Below are positions 1 to 10,566 of a stretch of DNA of 64,000 nt, one piece after another. Position 1 is the first letter of the stretch, and the number at the start of each line of letters is the position of its first letter. The notes under the pieces were generated by a model. That model was not told the DNA's origin and ran no database searches. It saw nothing but the letters and a program-made list of their open reading frames with translations. This DNA comes from Plasmodiophora brassicae (Eukaryota > Endomyxa: Phytomyxea > Phytomyxea > Plasmodiophorida). Both the position numbers and the translations under genes were made by a program. The stretch spans positions 372,001-436,000 of the forward strand of contig CP145413.1 of the NCBI GenBank assembly GCA_036867785.1, given 5' to 3'.

Positions 1-2
1 CA

Positions 3-737
3 GTACGGAGCCGCCCGCGCTCGTGGTACAAGAGCGGCAGTGATACGCCAGTCGTGGACAAACGATTCTGGTACCAATGCTCATCCAGCGACGAAGCCCC
101 AAACACATCGGGAGCAAGTGACGCAGAATCCGACGCCTTCTCTGACGGAGCAAGTGACGCGGAATCCAATGCCTTCGCTGACGATGAACGGGAGGAAGTC
201 GTTCCAGACGTTCCCCGGGCAAGCCGTAACACAGCTCCTTCCGACGAAACAAATGCACGTCAGCGGCGCATCCAGCGTCGACTGCAGAGAGATGCACGTC
301 AGCGGCCCGGCCAGCGCCGGCTGCAGAGGGAACAGGACGGGGTTGGGGTGCCTCACGAGCAGCCATCGCCACGGAATCCTGATGTTCAGGCTTCGACGCC
401 GGCCGCTGGTCGGCGTGCTACCAGCGATGAGCTGTTGGCTCAAACCCTGCATAATGTTTACGCTAAGGAGACGGAATTGCATTCGGGGCCATCTGCCCCG
501 TTGGACTGGCGTGCAATGGTGATTCAGAACAACCTGGACGACGAGGAGATTGCGTTTCAGCTTCACCTTGAGGCGCTGCAAGAGCAGCACGAGGTCCAGA
601 ATGCCGCACGCGCGAACGATCCCAGCATGGCTCGACAGCTACAGGCGCTGGAGCTCCAGTCGACGGGGGCCGATGAGCACCTCGCTCGCCTTCTGCAGCA
701 GGAGGAACTCCATCGTCTGCATGACGGTCGCTTGTGA
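3..737 (+). CDS. Unrecognised acidic, Gln/Arg-rich protein, 3' part only
   Basis: A reading frame enters from the left edge and stays open to a TGA at 735-737. No ATG is seen upstream in this frame, so the 5' part lies outside the window. The N-terminal part repeats an Asp/Ser/Ala motif (GASDAESDAFSDGASDAESN), then becomes Arg/Gln-rich ([20 protein letters not shown]). It ends in a helical, amphipathic stretch with patterns such as DEEIAFQLHLEALQ and DEHLARLLQQEE. These recall ubiquitin-interacting or coiled-coil helices, but the match is loose and I do not assign a function. A plausible polyadenylation signal lies about 45 bases after the stop. The overlapping frames in this stretch lack such compositional order. 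Confidence 0.5.
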   Translation, partial: VRSRPRSWYKSGSDTPVVDKRFWYQCSSSDEAPNTSGASDAESDAFSDGASDAESNAFADDEREEVVPDVPRASRNTAPSDETNARQRRIQRRLQRDARQRPGQRRLQREQDGVGVPHEQPSPRNPDVQASTPAAGRRATSDELLAQTLHNVYAKETELHSGPSAPLDWRAMVIQNNLDDEEIAFQLHLEALQEQHEVQNAARANDPSMARQLQALELQSTGADEHLARLLQQEELHRLHDGRL

Positions 738-780
738 CGCGGTCTGTGTATCAAAGTTTGTGTCCTGTATGGCAATTCTC

Positions 781-786
781 AATAAA
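781..786 (+). promoter_or_regulatory. Possible polyadenylation signal AATAAA
   Basis: AATAAA lies 44 bases after the TGA of the partial first gene and fits a 3' end before the convergent IFT70 gene. It is seen directly; its use is inferred. Confidence 0.4.
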
Positions 787-979
787 TTTCTTCCTCGCTG
801 AGGATACCTCGACGTCGCCTACGTATATCGGCAAATGTAGACGAATCGCAATGCCGCACGAGCACGTCTGCCGTGTATAACCATTCACGATGACGGTTAT
901 ACGCTCGCCCTATCTGGCAGCAGGTCTCGCTCCCGTGCAGGTGGAGCAGGCGCCCAGCAGAGTCGTCATCACTGCCCGT

Positions 980-3458
980 TTACTGTCGAAGTTTGAGAAA
1001 GAATCGTTTGAGCAGGCGGGCCTCGCTGGCAACGGTGCGGCTGAGTTGGTCGGGATCGGCGTCCGGCGGCAGGTTGATCACGGTTTTGATATTGGCGCCG
1101 GCTTCCTCGACGCCGTCGAGGAACGGCACCAGGTCGTAGTAGAAGTCATCACTCATCATCATCATGTGCTTTGCGAGATTCTCAGCCAGTGCTAATAGGC
1201 ACCGCTTGGCGTAGAACCAAGTGTCCGGGCTAAGCTTCTTACTGTATGGCTCTACAGGGGCAGAACATCATCGGACCGATTGGCCAACAGGTTCGCTTCC
1301 CTATGAAACACAGCCTACCGAGGCTCTTCATGATTCGCGAGATGCCGAATTTGTAGTTGAGCTTCGAGCAGTACAGGGTTCCAATCACCAGGTTGACGAT
1401 ACACAGATGGTAGAGTTGAGGCGTATTCCCCTCCGTGTCGTACTCCATCATCTCCTCCTCTTTCTCGATCTGCACAACGAGATGAGTTACTCATCCCCTG
1501 CCCAGCTGCTGCTGCTGCTGCTGCTGTACATACCTGATTCATCAACTCTTGTGCCACATCGTTTTGCGAAGTCATGATATAGGAGACACACAGGTTGGCC
1601 ATGACCATCGCCTTGACGTCTACGTGACGAGAGTGCGTCGGTGGTGACCAGGAGGCAGAACGAGGTGCACAACGTTACCGAGGATGCTGTTCGTGGCTTG
1701 CTTCTTAACGATCGGTTCATAGTAGCGAATGGCTTCCTTGAACTTGTTCTCCTGCATGAAGAACGTGTGGGCGACGTTGAGTTTCCAGACGGGGTGGTCG
1801 CTGCAGAACTCGGCCGACTGCTTGAAGATGGCCTCGACTGCTGCATAGTTCTGACGGTCCCAGTAGATGCGCGCCTGGGACATCAGCACCGGCATGTACC
1901 GCTCCAAAGCCTCGTCGTATCCCTTCAGTGATGCCTTGATCAGTTCGTTATCATGCGCGACTCTATTCCATACGTTCAGCTCGATAGGCTTCTGCTTCCA
2001 CAATCAAAATCGCAGCCAGTACCTTCCGTCTTGGATGGCCTTGGTCATCTTCCGTAGCTGTTCAATGTGCTTCGCCGCCAGCAGGTCGAACTTTCGGAAG
2101 GCCTCTTCCGGTGACGACTGGACCAAGATCGTCGCCTCTGCATCATGGAATAAGAGATTCGCATTATCCCTGTATCCATCAATGGATGGGCCTACCCAGG
2201 TATTCGTGCAACTCCTGGCCGAGATGTGTTTCACGCAGGTGAAGGTTCGCTGCGAGCACGTCGCCGGCCGCGTCAAAGTACCCCAGCTTGCAGTAGAGCA
2301 GTAACAGGTTGCCGAACGTCTCTGGAGGGAATGTTGCCTGGCCTGCCCAGCGCGGTCATGTCAGCACCCGCGATTCGACAGTCAGCGCAGCGGTTCACCC
2401 ACTGAGCAGGAAATTCAACTTGCGAAGGCCCCCGTTCGGGTCACTTGCTATGTTGACCAGCGCCTGGTTGTGTAAGGTGACGGCGTCAAGTTCATCCTCA
2501 CCGCGCGGTGGCATATCGATCAAGGCGTCGCGAGCCGCCTCCATGTTATTCAGCTGGTACTCGATCGCCGATTTCAGGTTGAACGCCTCCACGAGCATGC
2601 TCTCACGAAGCACCTGACTGTTACCCACGCTGTGCACCTCGACGCCATCCCCGCCGCTTCCAACACTCAGCTCGGGATGCTCCTGGATGCCTCGCTCGAT
2701 AACATCGGCGACATGCTTTAAGGCGGGACCGTACTGCCCTGGAACCAATTGGCAGTTACACGTCGTGCGAACGATGGGCGGTCGGCCTGGATAACAACGT
2801 ACCTAGCTTATAGTAGCACAGCGCGATGTTGTACGACACGTCGGGCGAGTACCCGAGCTGGTTCTTCGCGTCCGTCAGCCTTGAAATGGCCTCCTCGAAC
2901 CGTTCGTCCTTGAACGCCAAGCACGCTTCGGCAACGGCAGCGTCTGCGATTATCGCAATCAGTAGGCGGTTCAAGAGTCCAGCTGCAGTGAGCGTTCCAA
3001 CCAGGATCGGATTTCGGCAGCGATTCGTCGATGACGGACCGGCACCCGACCAGGTCGTCCTGCTCGTATTTGCAGGCGGCCTGCAGCAGGACAACCTTTC
3101 GGGCCTGCTGTTCGTCGGTCACCTGGTGACAGACCCGCAGCGCCTGGTCGTACATGCCCGCTTTGTACAGCGACTGCGCGTAGTACACCTTGTACTCGTC
3201 GATGCCCGGGTGGTGCTTCACCAGCTCTTCGTACGTGTTGGCAGCGGCCCCGAATTCCTGCATGTAGTAATAGCAGTGGCCGAGAAGCGATAACCCTGCT
3301 CGCGACTTGGGCGCATCGACCAGCTCCGCCTGCAGGTGGCGGACCGCATCGGCCCACTGTCCATCGCGAATCTTCCCGTATATCAGCGCCGTCTTATTCA
3401 GATCGGACACCTTCTTCTGCATGCCATGGGCGTTCAGCGCCGTCTGCGGGCGCGCCAT
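980..3458 (-). CDS. IFT70: Intraflagellar transport protein IFT70 (TTC30 family)
   Basis: IFT70/TTC30 is a TPR-superhelix subunit of the IFT-B core complex that moves cargo along ciliary axonemes. The first exon (from 3458) reads MARPQTALNAHGMQKK then family segments such as LIYGKIRDGQWADAVRHLQ, YKAGMYDQALRVC and LLQAACKYEQDDLVGCRS. Later exons carry LYHLCIVNLVIGTLYCSK and the C-terminal KHMMMMSDDFYYDLVPFLDG, ending at the TAA at 980-982. Several short introns interrupt it. One at 1470-1533 (64 nt) joins ELMNQ to IEKEEEMMEYD in frame. The start at 3458 is the first in-frame ATG; Met at 3422 is an alternative. The gene is divergent from the phosphodiesterase, with 256 bp between starts. It implies a ciliated or flagellated organism. 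I am confident of the family, less so of every exon boundary. Confidence 0.93.
1506..1526. repeat. CTG/CAG triplet microsatellite (7 units) in an IFT70 intron
   Basis: Seven perfect CTG units on the + strand (CAG on the gene strand) sit inside the 64-nt intron 1470-1533 of IFT70. If the intron were retained they would read as poly-Ala, but splicing restores the conserved ELMNQ-IEKEEE sequence. Confidence 0.85.
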
Positions 3459-3714
3459 CGTCGCCTCCTATCGGGCAGACGAGATGCGGCCCTCTCAGTC
3501 GTCACAGAAACCATTCGGCCTCCAATCGCGCAGATTGAACCAATGCCGGCCCATGACCCCAGGCCGCACGCCTCTGGGCTGACCGGGAACCCGCCTGCAC
3601 TGCATCGTGCACTTGTTGAGGATCGTCATGCGACGTACCGATCGCCAATATCTACGGCTGGTGTACGCGATTTGATCGCCTGTTCAGCATTACGGAGGGC
3701 GCTCGCTGGCCACC

Positions 3715-6700
3715 ATGAATGACGACGCCGAGGTGCAGGTGCGTGCAGCATCGCGCCCCTGCGTATGCGGCATGTGCCCTAATGTTCGCGACGGCGATCT
3801 TCACAGCAACTGCGTCGCCGCCTCAGCGTCGCCCTGCGCGAATGCCAGAACTATCACTCGCGGTTGCAGGCGACCATCGAGTATATCGCCGAGCGGCAGT
3901 CGTCGTGGGCCGCCGGCGGCGGCCATGACCAGAAGTCCATCGACATCGACGCGATTCGGACCCGGCGGCTGGAGCTGGAGGCGATCGCCGCCAGACTCAA
4001 GATCGACGGCATCGCCGACGATGACGCTGAGACAACCGCGTCAGCCATAGCAAGGATGAGGCTCGCCGAAGAGGAGTGTCGGGTCGCCGAGCTCAGGAAG
4101 CAACTGGAAGCACAGCGCCGCGAGATCCTGCGGCTCAAATCGCAAGGATCGCGTCGCAACTCGGTACGCATGCGACGCATCGGACAGATTGCACAGCCGT
4201 TGTTGTGAACGCTGTCGCGCTTACAGCCGGTGAGCGACCTGGACTCGATTGTGACCGACCTGTTTCCGGAAAGGCGCGTTTCCGGATCCGGTGACAACGC
4301 TACGATGGCGCCTGCGATCGTGACCAGGCTGTCGCAGTCCTCAACCGCATCATCATCAGTTAACGATGACGGCGGAGAAGGCGCACAGAAGACGCTGGAT
4401 GAGATCTTCGACTATATCTCGACGCGGATGCTTCGTGGGACGCTGACCGAATCCATGTTCGTCCGGGTGCTCAGCGTCAACAATGCCAAGAACAAGACAG
4501 GCGTCTTCAAACAGCTGTTTCGCGTTCTGCGGTTGTACCAGCGAATCGTACGGATTAGCCAGGATCTGGGTCACCAAACCGAAACGAGGTCAGCGACGGG
4601 GATGTATCTTTCGGTGAAGGTGGCTGGCCCGCTGATGCGCGTCGAACAGGGCGGCCCTGTCGCGGATCGAGGACATCGTGTACGATGTCATGGAAGTGCA
4701 ACTCGTCAACATCTACCTGTGCGATCGCAAACGGAACATGATTGAGTGCCTGGGTTCAGCTCACGGTTCGTCGTCGTCGACAACCGACCTGTCTTCGACG
4801 GTTAATGTCGCCTTGCAGATCACTGCTCGACTGGGTTCAACGTCAAGGTTGGCGAAGGCGTTGTGGGGACGGTGGTGGAGAACCCAGGCATCGTGAACGT
4901 CACGTATGATGACAGCGACGATGTAAAACTGAAAGGCATGCCTTGGGTTTGTACGTGCATTATTGGGCAGATGCTGACCCGGCTGCCTAGCAGACCTGCT
5001 GTCAGTTGAGTATCGCGGGATCAAAGTGAACTCCATGTTGGTTGGTCCGATCGCTGATGAATCCAGTGACACCATCCTCGGTGTCATCCAATGCTTCAAC
5101 AAAAAGAACGGGCCTTTCAACAGCACCGACGAAGTCATTCTCGAGCAAATCGCGAAACAGGCCGCGAACATTTTAACGACAACGTTGAGGTCAGATGCCC
5201 CGCCTTCTCCATTTGCGAATAGCGTTCTGACGATATGAGCACCAGGTTCCAAGAGGAAAAGAAACGTCAGGACCGAAACGACGTACTGATGGATATTGTC
5301 AAGACGGTCCACACGAACGACGATATTGACGAAATCATCTCAAAGGCATGCAGTCGACTGTGCAGCAGACTGTGTGGTGATGCAGCAATGACGTTGCTGC
5401 CAGGTCGTGGAGGCCTCTTATCGCGTTGTGCACTGCGACCGCGTATCTCTGTTCATGATCGACCCGTCGACAAATGAGCTGTGGTTCAAGGTGTCGAAAG
5501 ATGCATCGGCGGCCGGTTTCCGGTTTCCCATCGGGAAAGGTACGCCATTGAATCTGAATACGGGCCGCGCAAATGGCACCTCAAACGGGATACTGCAGGC
5601 ATTGCTGGATTTGTGGCATCGTCCGGCGAGAGTCTCAACATCGTCGATGCCTATAAGGATGACCGGTTCAGCTCCGTCCTGGATCGCCAGAGCAATTACC
5701 AGACAAGGACCATCTTGTGCATTCCCGTATGTACCGATCGTGGATTTGGCGTAAGGCCGTCGCCCAACTCGGGTCCTTGCAGATTTGCAATTTCAAAGGA
5801 AAACCTGTCGCCGTCCTTCAGTGCATCAACAAATACTGCATGCTATGCGATAAGGTTCCCTGCCTGGAACACCAGGTGCAGTTCGAGGACAGCGATCTCG
5901 AGATCATGCAGGTCTGGAGCAATGTGCGCACCCCATTACGAAAGCGGCACGGTTGTCATGCTTGCCATGGTAGACATTTGCCCGGGAAGTCGCCAGTGCA
6001 CTGCAGCGGAAGGCGCAGGAGAGCTCCTTCCAGCAGGCAATGGACATGGACGGCAACAGGTCGCATATGAAGGATTACATCCGGCAGTTTATCGGAGGTG
6101 GCAACAACGTCTCCAAACGGTTATTGCAATATGTGAAACCGGCGTCGATGAGTTACTGACCGGACCAGTGCAGACGTATGGCACTTACGTCAGATCAAAC
6201 GACGCCGGAGATCGAATGGCCGGTCATTTCGGTGAAGGCCGAAGCCAGCGAGCTTTGCGATTGGACGTTTGACTATTTCACCAAGACATCCGACGAGCAA
6301 TTGGGTACTCCCTTGTGTATCACTCGGAACGCAGAGCGCCTCTTACCGTTGCGCGCCAGGCCTGTCCGAGCACATCTTCGACATCCTGGAGCTGATTACG
6401 ACGTTTCGAATCAACAGGACCAGGCTGCGAAACTTTTTCGTCGAAGTACGCAAACTGTACAAAGACAACCCATACCACAACTTCCAGCACGCCTTCTCGG
6501 TCCTGCACATGGTGTTCCTGTTCGTGACGACGACTTCGGCGAAGACGATGCTGACGCGGGCGGATATCCTGGCGCTCACCGTTGGCGCCATCGGCCACGA
6601 CGTCGGGCACCCGGGCATGAATAACGATTTCCTCATCAACACGTACGCGACCAGCATACGTTTTCAGTGTACAGCGCTTACCTATGGGATGTGCACAGGG

Positions 6701-7415
6701 AGCACGAGCTTGCCGTGCGTTATAACGACGCGTCCGTCCTGGAGAATCATCATGCGGCAACGGTTTGCCAGCTGATGCGGCAGGAGAACTGCGATTTCCT
6801 GCCCGAGATGACGCGACAGCAGCGCCAGGAGCTTCGCAAGTGCATGGTCGAGGCCATCCTGCACACCGACCAGAGCCTGCATAAGTCAATGCTCGATAAC
6901 CTCATGACGAAGGCAAGTCGCTTCGTGAAGAATGTATCGCGCGACATGGCTGACCGGTGTGCCCCGCGCTGCAGATCAACACCAACCAGACGATCAACAG
7001 GGACAGCCCTGCTGACCGTCAAATGTTAGTCAACAACATCTTGCACTGCAGCGACATTGGCAACCCATGCCTGCCTGTCCATATGAGCCAGGAGTGGGCC
7101 AAAGCCATTCAGCAGGAGTTCTACCAGCAGGTCGGCAGCTCGCGGGTGTCGTCATCAGCGTCAACTAACGTCTGCGGTACTGGTTAGGCGACGCGCGAGA
7201 AGGCCATGGGATTACCGTATGCTGCGTTCATGGCGAACGATTCGGAAGAGGCGCTGGCTACCTTACAGATTAACTTCATCAACTATGTCGTCAGCCCCAT
7301 ATGGAAAGCCATGCACGAATTCCTACCTGAGCTGACGGTCGCAATGAATAACATGGCGGCGAACAAAGCCGCCTGGGAGCAGGCCAAGGAAAAGGCCAAA
7401 GCAGCCACCGACTAA
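3715..7415 (+). CDS. Dual-GAF class I cyclic-nucleotide phosphodiesterase
   Basis: This enzyme should hydrolyse cAMP and/or cGMP under control of GAF domains, like animal PDE2/5/6/10/11. Exon 1 encodes MNDDAEVQ; a 68-nt intron (3739-3806) leads to a coiled coil (LRRRLSVALRECQNYHSRLQ). GAF-A (about 4665-5200) holds the nucleotide-binding signature NKxnFx3DE as NKKNGPFNSTDE. GAF-B (about 5405-5935) retains INKY but a less perfect version. The catalytic HD domain (about 6390-7310) shows YHNFQHAF, GHDVGHPGMNNDFLINT, ELAVRYNDASVLENHHAA, ILHCSDIGNPC and the Gln-bearing LQINFINYVV, so the metal ligands (His, His, Asp, Asp) and the purine-binding Gln are all present. Several short introns split both GAFs and the HD domain. 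Substrate preference cannot be read from the sequence. The gene ends at TAA 7413-7415 and diverges from IFT70. Confidence 0.9.
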
Positions 7416-7548
7416 ATATGCCCATTGGACGTTCTTATCAAGTATACCATCGAAACCTTAATATCTCGGACGATTTGTCTTACACGGTGGTGGCCACGTG
7501 CCTGTTGACACCAGATCGTGCCAGTATCGTATCTTAATCGCTTCACAA

Positions 7549-9128
7549 ATGTCGCGTCTGCAGGCTCTGTTCATCGTCATATCGCTGGGCTGGCAAACCA
7601 CGACAGGGTTCGACCTACCTCGACGACAGCTCCTGCAATTCCCAGAGTTAGCGAACACGGCCCAGGGATCAGGCCTGTGCAACAAGGAGGCGGCCAGTTT
7701 TATCACTGCCACGAACGGGTCCTGCCCCCTCAAGTCGACAGCGGACGACTGTAAGCAGTCAGGATGCTACGGGACGAGGCTGTCTGGGTTCGAACGCGTC
7801 GCCCTTCGCTGCAGTAACCCGTCGGACATCCCTACTTTACAGCGAGCAGCCGTTGTCGCTGGATATGATCGCGTAAGTCGACGAATGGTGACGGCGGAGA
7901 GCAGCACTACCTGACAGCCGTGATTGTTTTAAGGCGAAATGCCTGCGAAACCAAGGGAACTTTCCCTACCTGCAGGCCGGAGCGATCCTGAAGACTGTCG
8001 ACTTCAACTCTGAAACAAGCATCAATGCCGCCATGAACCAGATTTGCAACGACACGTACATGTCATTGGCGATGTCGCTCAGCACCGATGTTATCGAGCA
8101 ATCATTGTGCCGTCAACCGACTCTAGTTGGAACGTGGTCAGTTCCACCCATGATCGGACCGAATCAGCAGCACACTCAAGCCCATCGCTGTACAGGTGCG
8201 CTCGGAGCCTGTACGAGATGCAGTCGAACCGGACCATCGACAAACTGTGCAGCCCTTGTGGTCGGCATTCCAAATACCTGACGCCACAGCAACGCAAGGT
8301 CTACTGCATGCGGGACCAAACAGGAAACTTCTGTGGCACTGCCCTGATGACGTATTTCGGGACCAGTGGCACGCTCAGCAGCGCGCCAGACTGTGCAGGG
8401 CTTGATGTGACCACTCCTGGAACCTGTACTGACAAGTGCACTGCCTACCTACGAGACGTCGTGGAGCAGAGCGGTTGCTGTTTAACAACCGCATTCAATG
8501 CGGCCGTATCTCTAGCCGGGTCCGCTAAAGAAGTGGCCGCCGCCCTCAAACGAGAGGTTCGTTCGCAGTCGGCGTTGTGGGGACTGGATGGACCGTCTGA
8601 AACGCTGCCTAGTGGAATTATTACCAGTCAGACTGTAAGATCAAAATGCAACCGGCGTGTCCCATACCGCACCAGGCAGTGGTGCAATTTGAGCTGCAGG
8701 TCAATGGCCTCGTCAACGTCGACTCATCGAACCTTGGGTATGTGTGCACCGCGATACGGTCGGCTGTCAGCCGCTGGTACGTCGTCTCAATCGACGACGT
8801 CGCCTGCTCGCAAATGAAGGGCAACGTTTTCTGGGTGGAGTTTATCACAGCGGCATCCGCACAGGATATCACGGTCGGACTCCATCTGCGAACGCACATG
8901 CGCCGAGCTGACCGTCATCACTAGGACGACAATCTGGTGGTCGACAATATGAGCCGGCAAGGGATACTGAACATTCCCGAACTCTACCAGTACCTGTGGT
9001 CCGATGAAACCAGGCCGCCCACCGCCGTCAAGCTGGCGACGCCGCAATACACGCAGGCCTCGCCTCGTTCGGCCAGCCCCACGAACGCCCTGTGGGCAAC
9101 GATGATCGCCCTATACCTCTTCCTCTGA
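7549..9128 (+). CDS. Cysteine-rich secreted protein, probably GPI-anchored, unknown family
   Basis: The ATG at 7549 opens a signal peptide (MSRLQALFIVISLGWQTTTG). Exon 1 runs to 7872 (108 codons); a GTAAGT donor and a branch-like CCTGAC support the first intron. The mature region is Cys-rich, with segments such as CPLKSTADDCKQSGCYGT, LCSPCGRHSKYL, CTDKCTAYLRDVVEQSGCCL and CPIPHQAVVQFELQVNGLV. The last gives way to a region resembling an extracellular alpha/beta fold. The C terminus, after a Pro/Ser/Ala/Thr stretch, ends in a short hydrophobic tail (NALWATMIALYLFL) directly before the stop. That fits a GPI-attachment signal, although a tail anchor is possible. I do not recognise the family. 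The same strand and close spacing (133 bp) after the phosphodiesterase carry no obvious functional meaning. Confidence 0.7.
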
Positions 9129-9936
9129 TCATGACGCCCTATACGCCTCGACATGAGGCCCTTCCAAATGCCGAATAAATTGCCAATGGTTTTTGTGCAG
9201 CAGTTCAGAGGCGGACGGCGTTGGCAGCTCCACGGTGCCAACAGCCGTCCAGCGACACTCAACAAGTCCCTGTCTTGGTACGCAAGGGACGTCCGCAGCG
9301 ATGGCGCAAACGTTGAGGCTCTCTGTCCATTTCCATCAGGACTGCCGGAATGTCGCCCCATACGTCACTCGGATCCTCTGACGGTCCCAAACGCCTCCTC
9401 TACGACAACGAATGGATCCAGCTCGCCGGCATGGACGTCGCCAGCTGATGATTGGGGCTATGCGAGACGTCGTCGTCGCTGGGCGGCCGACCGTCTGCCT
9501 ACCTACACCCGGTCCGGGAAGCATTAGCCCAGCACTAGTCTAGCATACCGTGGATTGTAATATTCCCACACATGAGCGTTTCGCGTCACGGCACGATGTC
9601 TGCACAAAAACGCTCTTGTTATCGTCACATCGACGTTTGTCTTCCCATGGCCCTGGCGCCTCTGTTGCGCTCTTGGTGGGTCGGGCGATCGTACGGTCAG
9701 CGCGTCCTAGGCACCTGCAAAGCCGTTAGTCAAGTGTCGGAGCGAGAGCATCGTGAACCACTGACAGACACTCATACGCTGAGCAAACCCCGCCTTATAC
9801 CTGCATGTCTGTGGGGAAGAAAAACTCGTGGGGCCGAAATGACCACCAGGTTCATCATTTTTGCGTCAGGCGACGCGAGGGCGGCGAGGCGATTTGTGTC
9901 GAAACCAGAATTATTTGACTCGGCAGCCGGTTGGGG
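9129..9936. other. Intergenic region and SDHC 5' leader, no supported gene
   Basis: About 800 bases. The frames here are short, start mostly at non-ATG codons and show no recognisable domain. The last 100-150 bases are presumably the promoter and 5' UTR of SDHC. I see no tRNA-like structure or repeat. Confidence 0.5.
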
Positions 9937-10516
9937 ATGTTGGTGGCGAGGGGGCTGTTGGCGAGGTCGGGCGCGGTCGTAGTGGGGCGCCGAGGCCTTG
10001 CCGCAACTGCCGCGCGGCCGCTGTCGCCACACGTGACAATCTATAAGTTCCCATTGGCGGCCCTCTCGTCGATTGCTAACCGAGTCACCGGCTGTGTGCT
10101 GTCCGGCGGTCCGTCCTGCGTTCGACAATGATGCACGGTTCCTGATTCGTTCGTGTAGTGGTCGCTGGTGCGGGTCTGATCAGTTGCAACGGGGGCGACG
10201 TCGTCGGCATCGTTAACTCCATCAAGTCCGGCGCCCCCATCGTTGTCCCCGTACTGAAGCTCGCAATTGCTTTCCCGCTTGTATACCATTACCTGGGAGG
10301 TATTCGCCACCTGGTAATATTCTGTCACACGCATTGCTTCAGTGGGTTCTGAACGTTCCGTAGTACTGGGACGCTACTTGTCAGGGACTTACCATCAGTG
10401 CAACGCGCTCGTCTTCGGTTGCCCTTTTCGCGACATCTGCCGTTCTATCACTTCTGCTTGCCGGCTACACACTTCCTAAGAAAGCAGCGGCTGTCGAGAA
10501 GAACAAGAAGCATTGA
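9937..10516 (+). CDS. SDHC: Succinate dehydrogenase cytochrome b560 subunit (SDHC)
   Basis: SDHC is a haem- and quinone-binding membrane anchor of respiratory complex II in the mitochondrial inner membrane. Three exons (9937-10108, 10159-10313, 10364-10516) with two 50-nt introns give 159 residues in one consistent frame. The N terminus (MLVARGLLARSGAVVVGRRG) looks like a mitochondrial presequence. The family hallmark RPLSPHVTIYKFPL is followed by SSIANRVTG (the Ser/Arg quinone-site helix), VYHYLGGIRHL (with the haem-ligand His region) and YWDATCQGL. A last transmembrane helix precedes a Lys-rich tail. Both introns end in TAG and carry CTGA branch-like elements. The stop is only 50 bp from the stop of the convergent ESF1 gene. 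Confidence 0.93.
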
Positions 10517-10566
10517 AGAAGGAAGAACGTCATCAACGAACAATATACGACGCCAATTGGCTGTGT

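Noticed and set aside
54-54. Starting the first gene at position 54
   Set aside because: The codon there is GTG and the frame is open to the window edge, so the gene is treated as 5'-incomplete.
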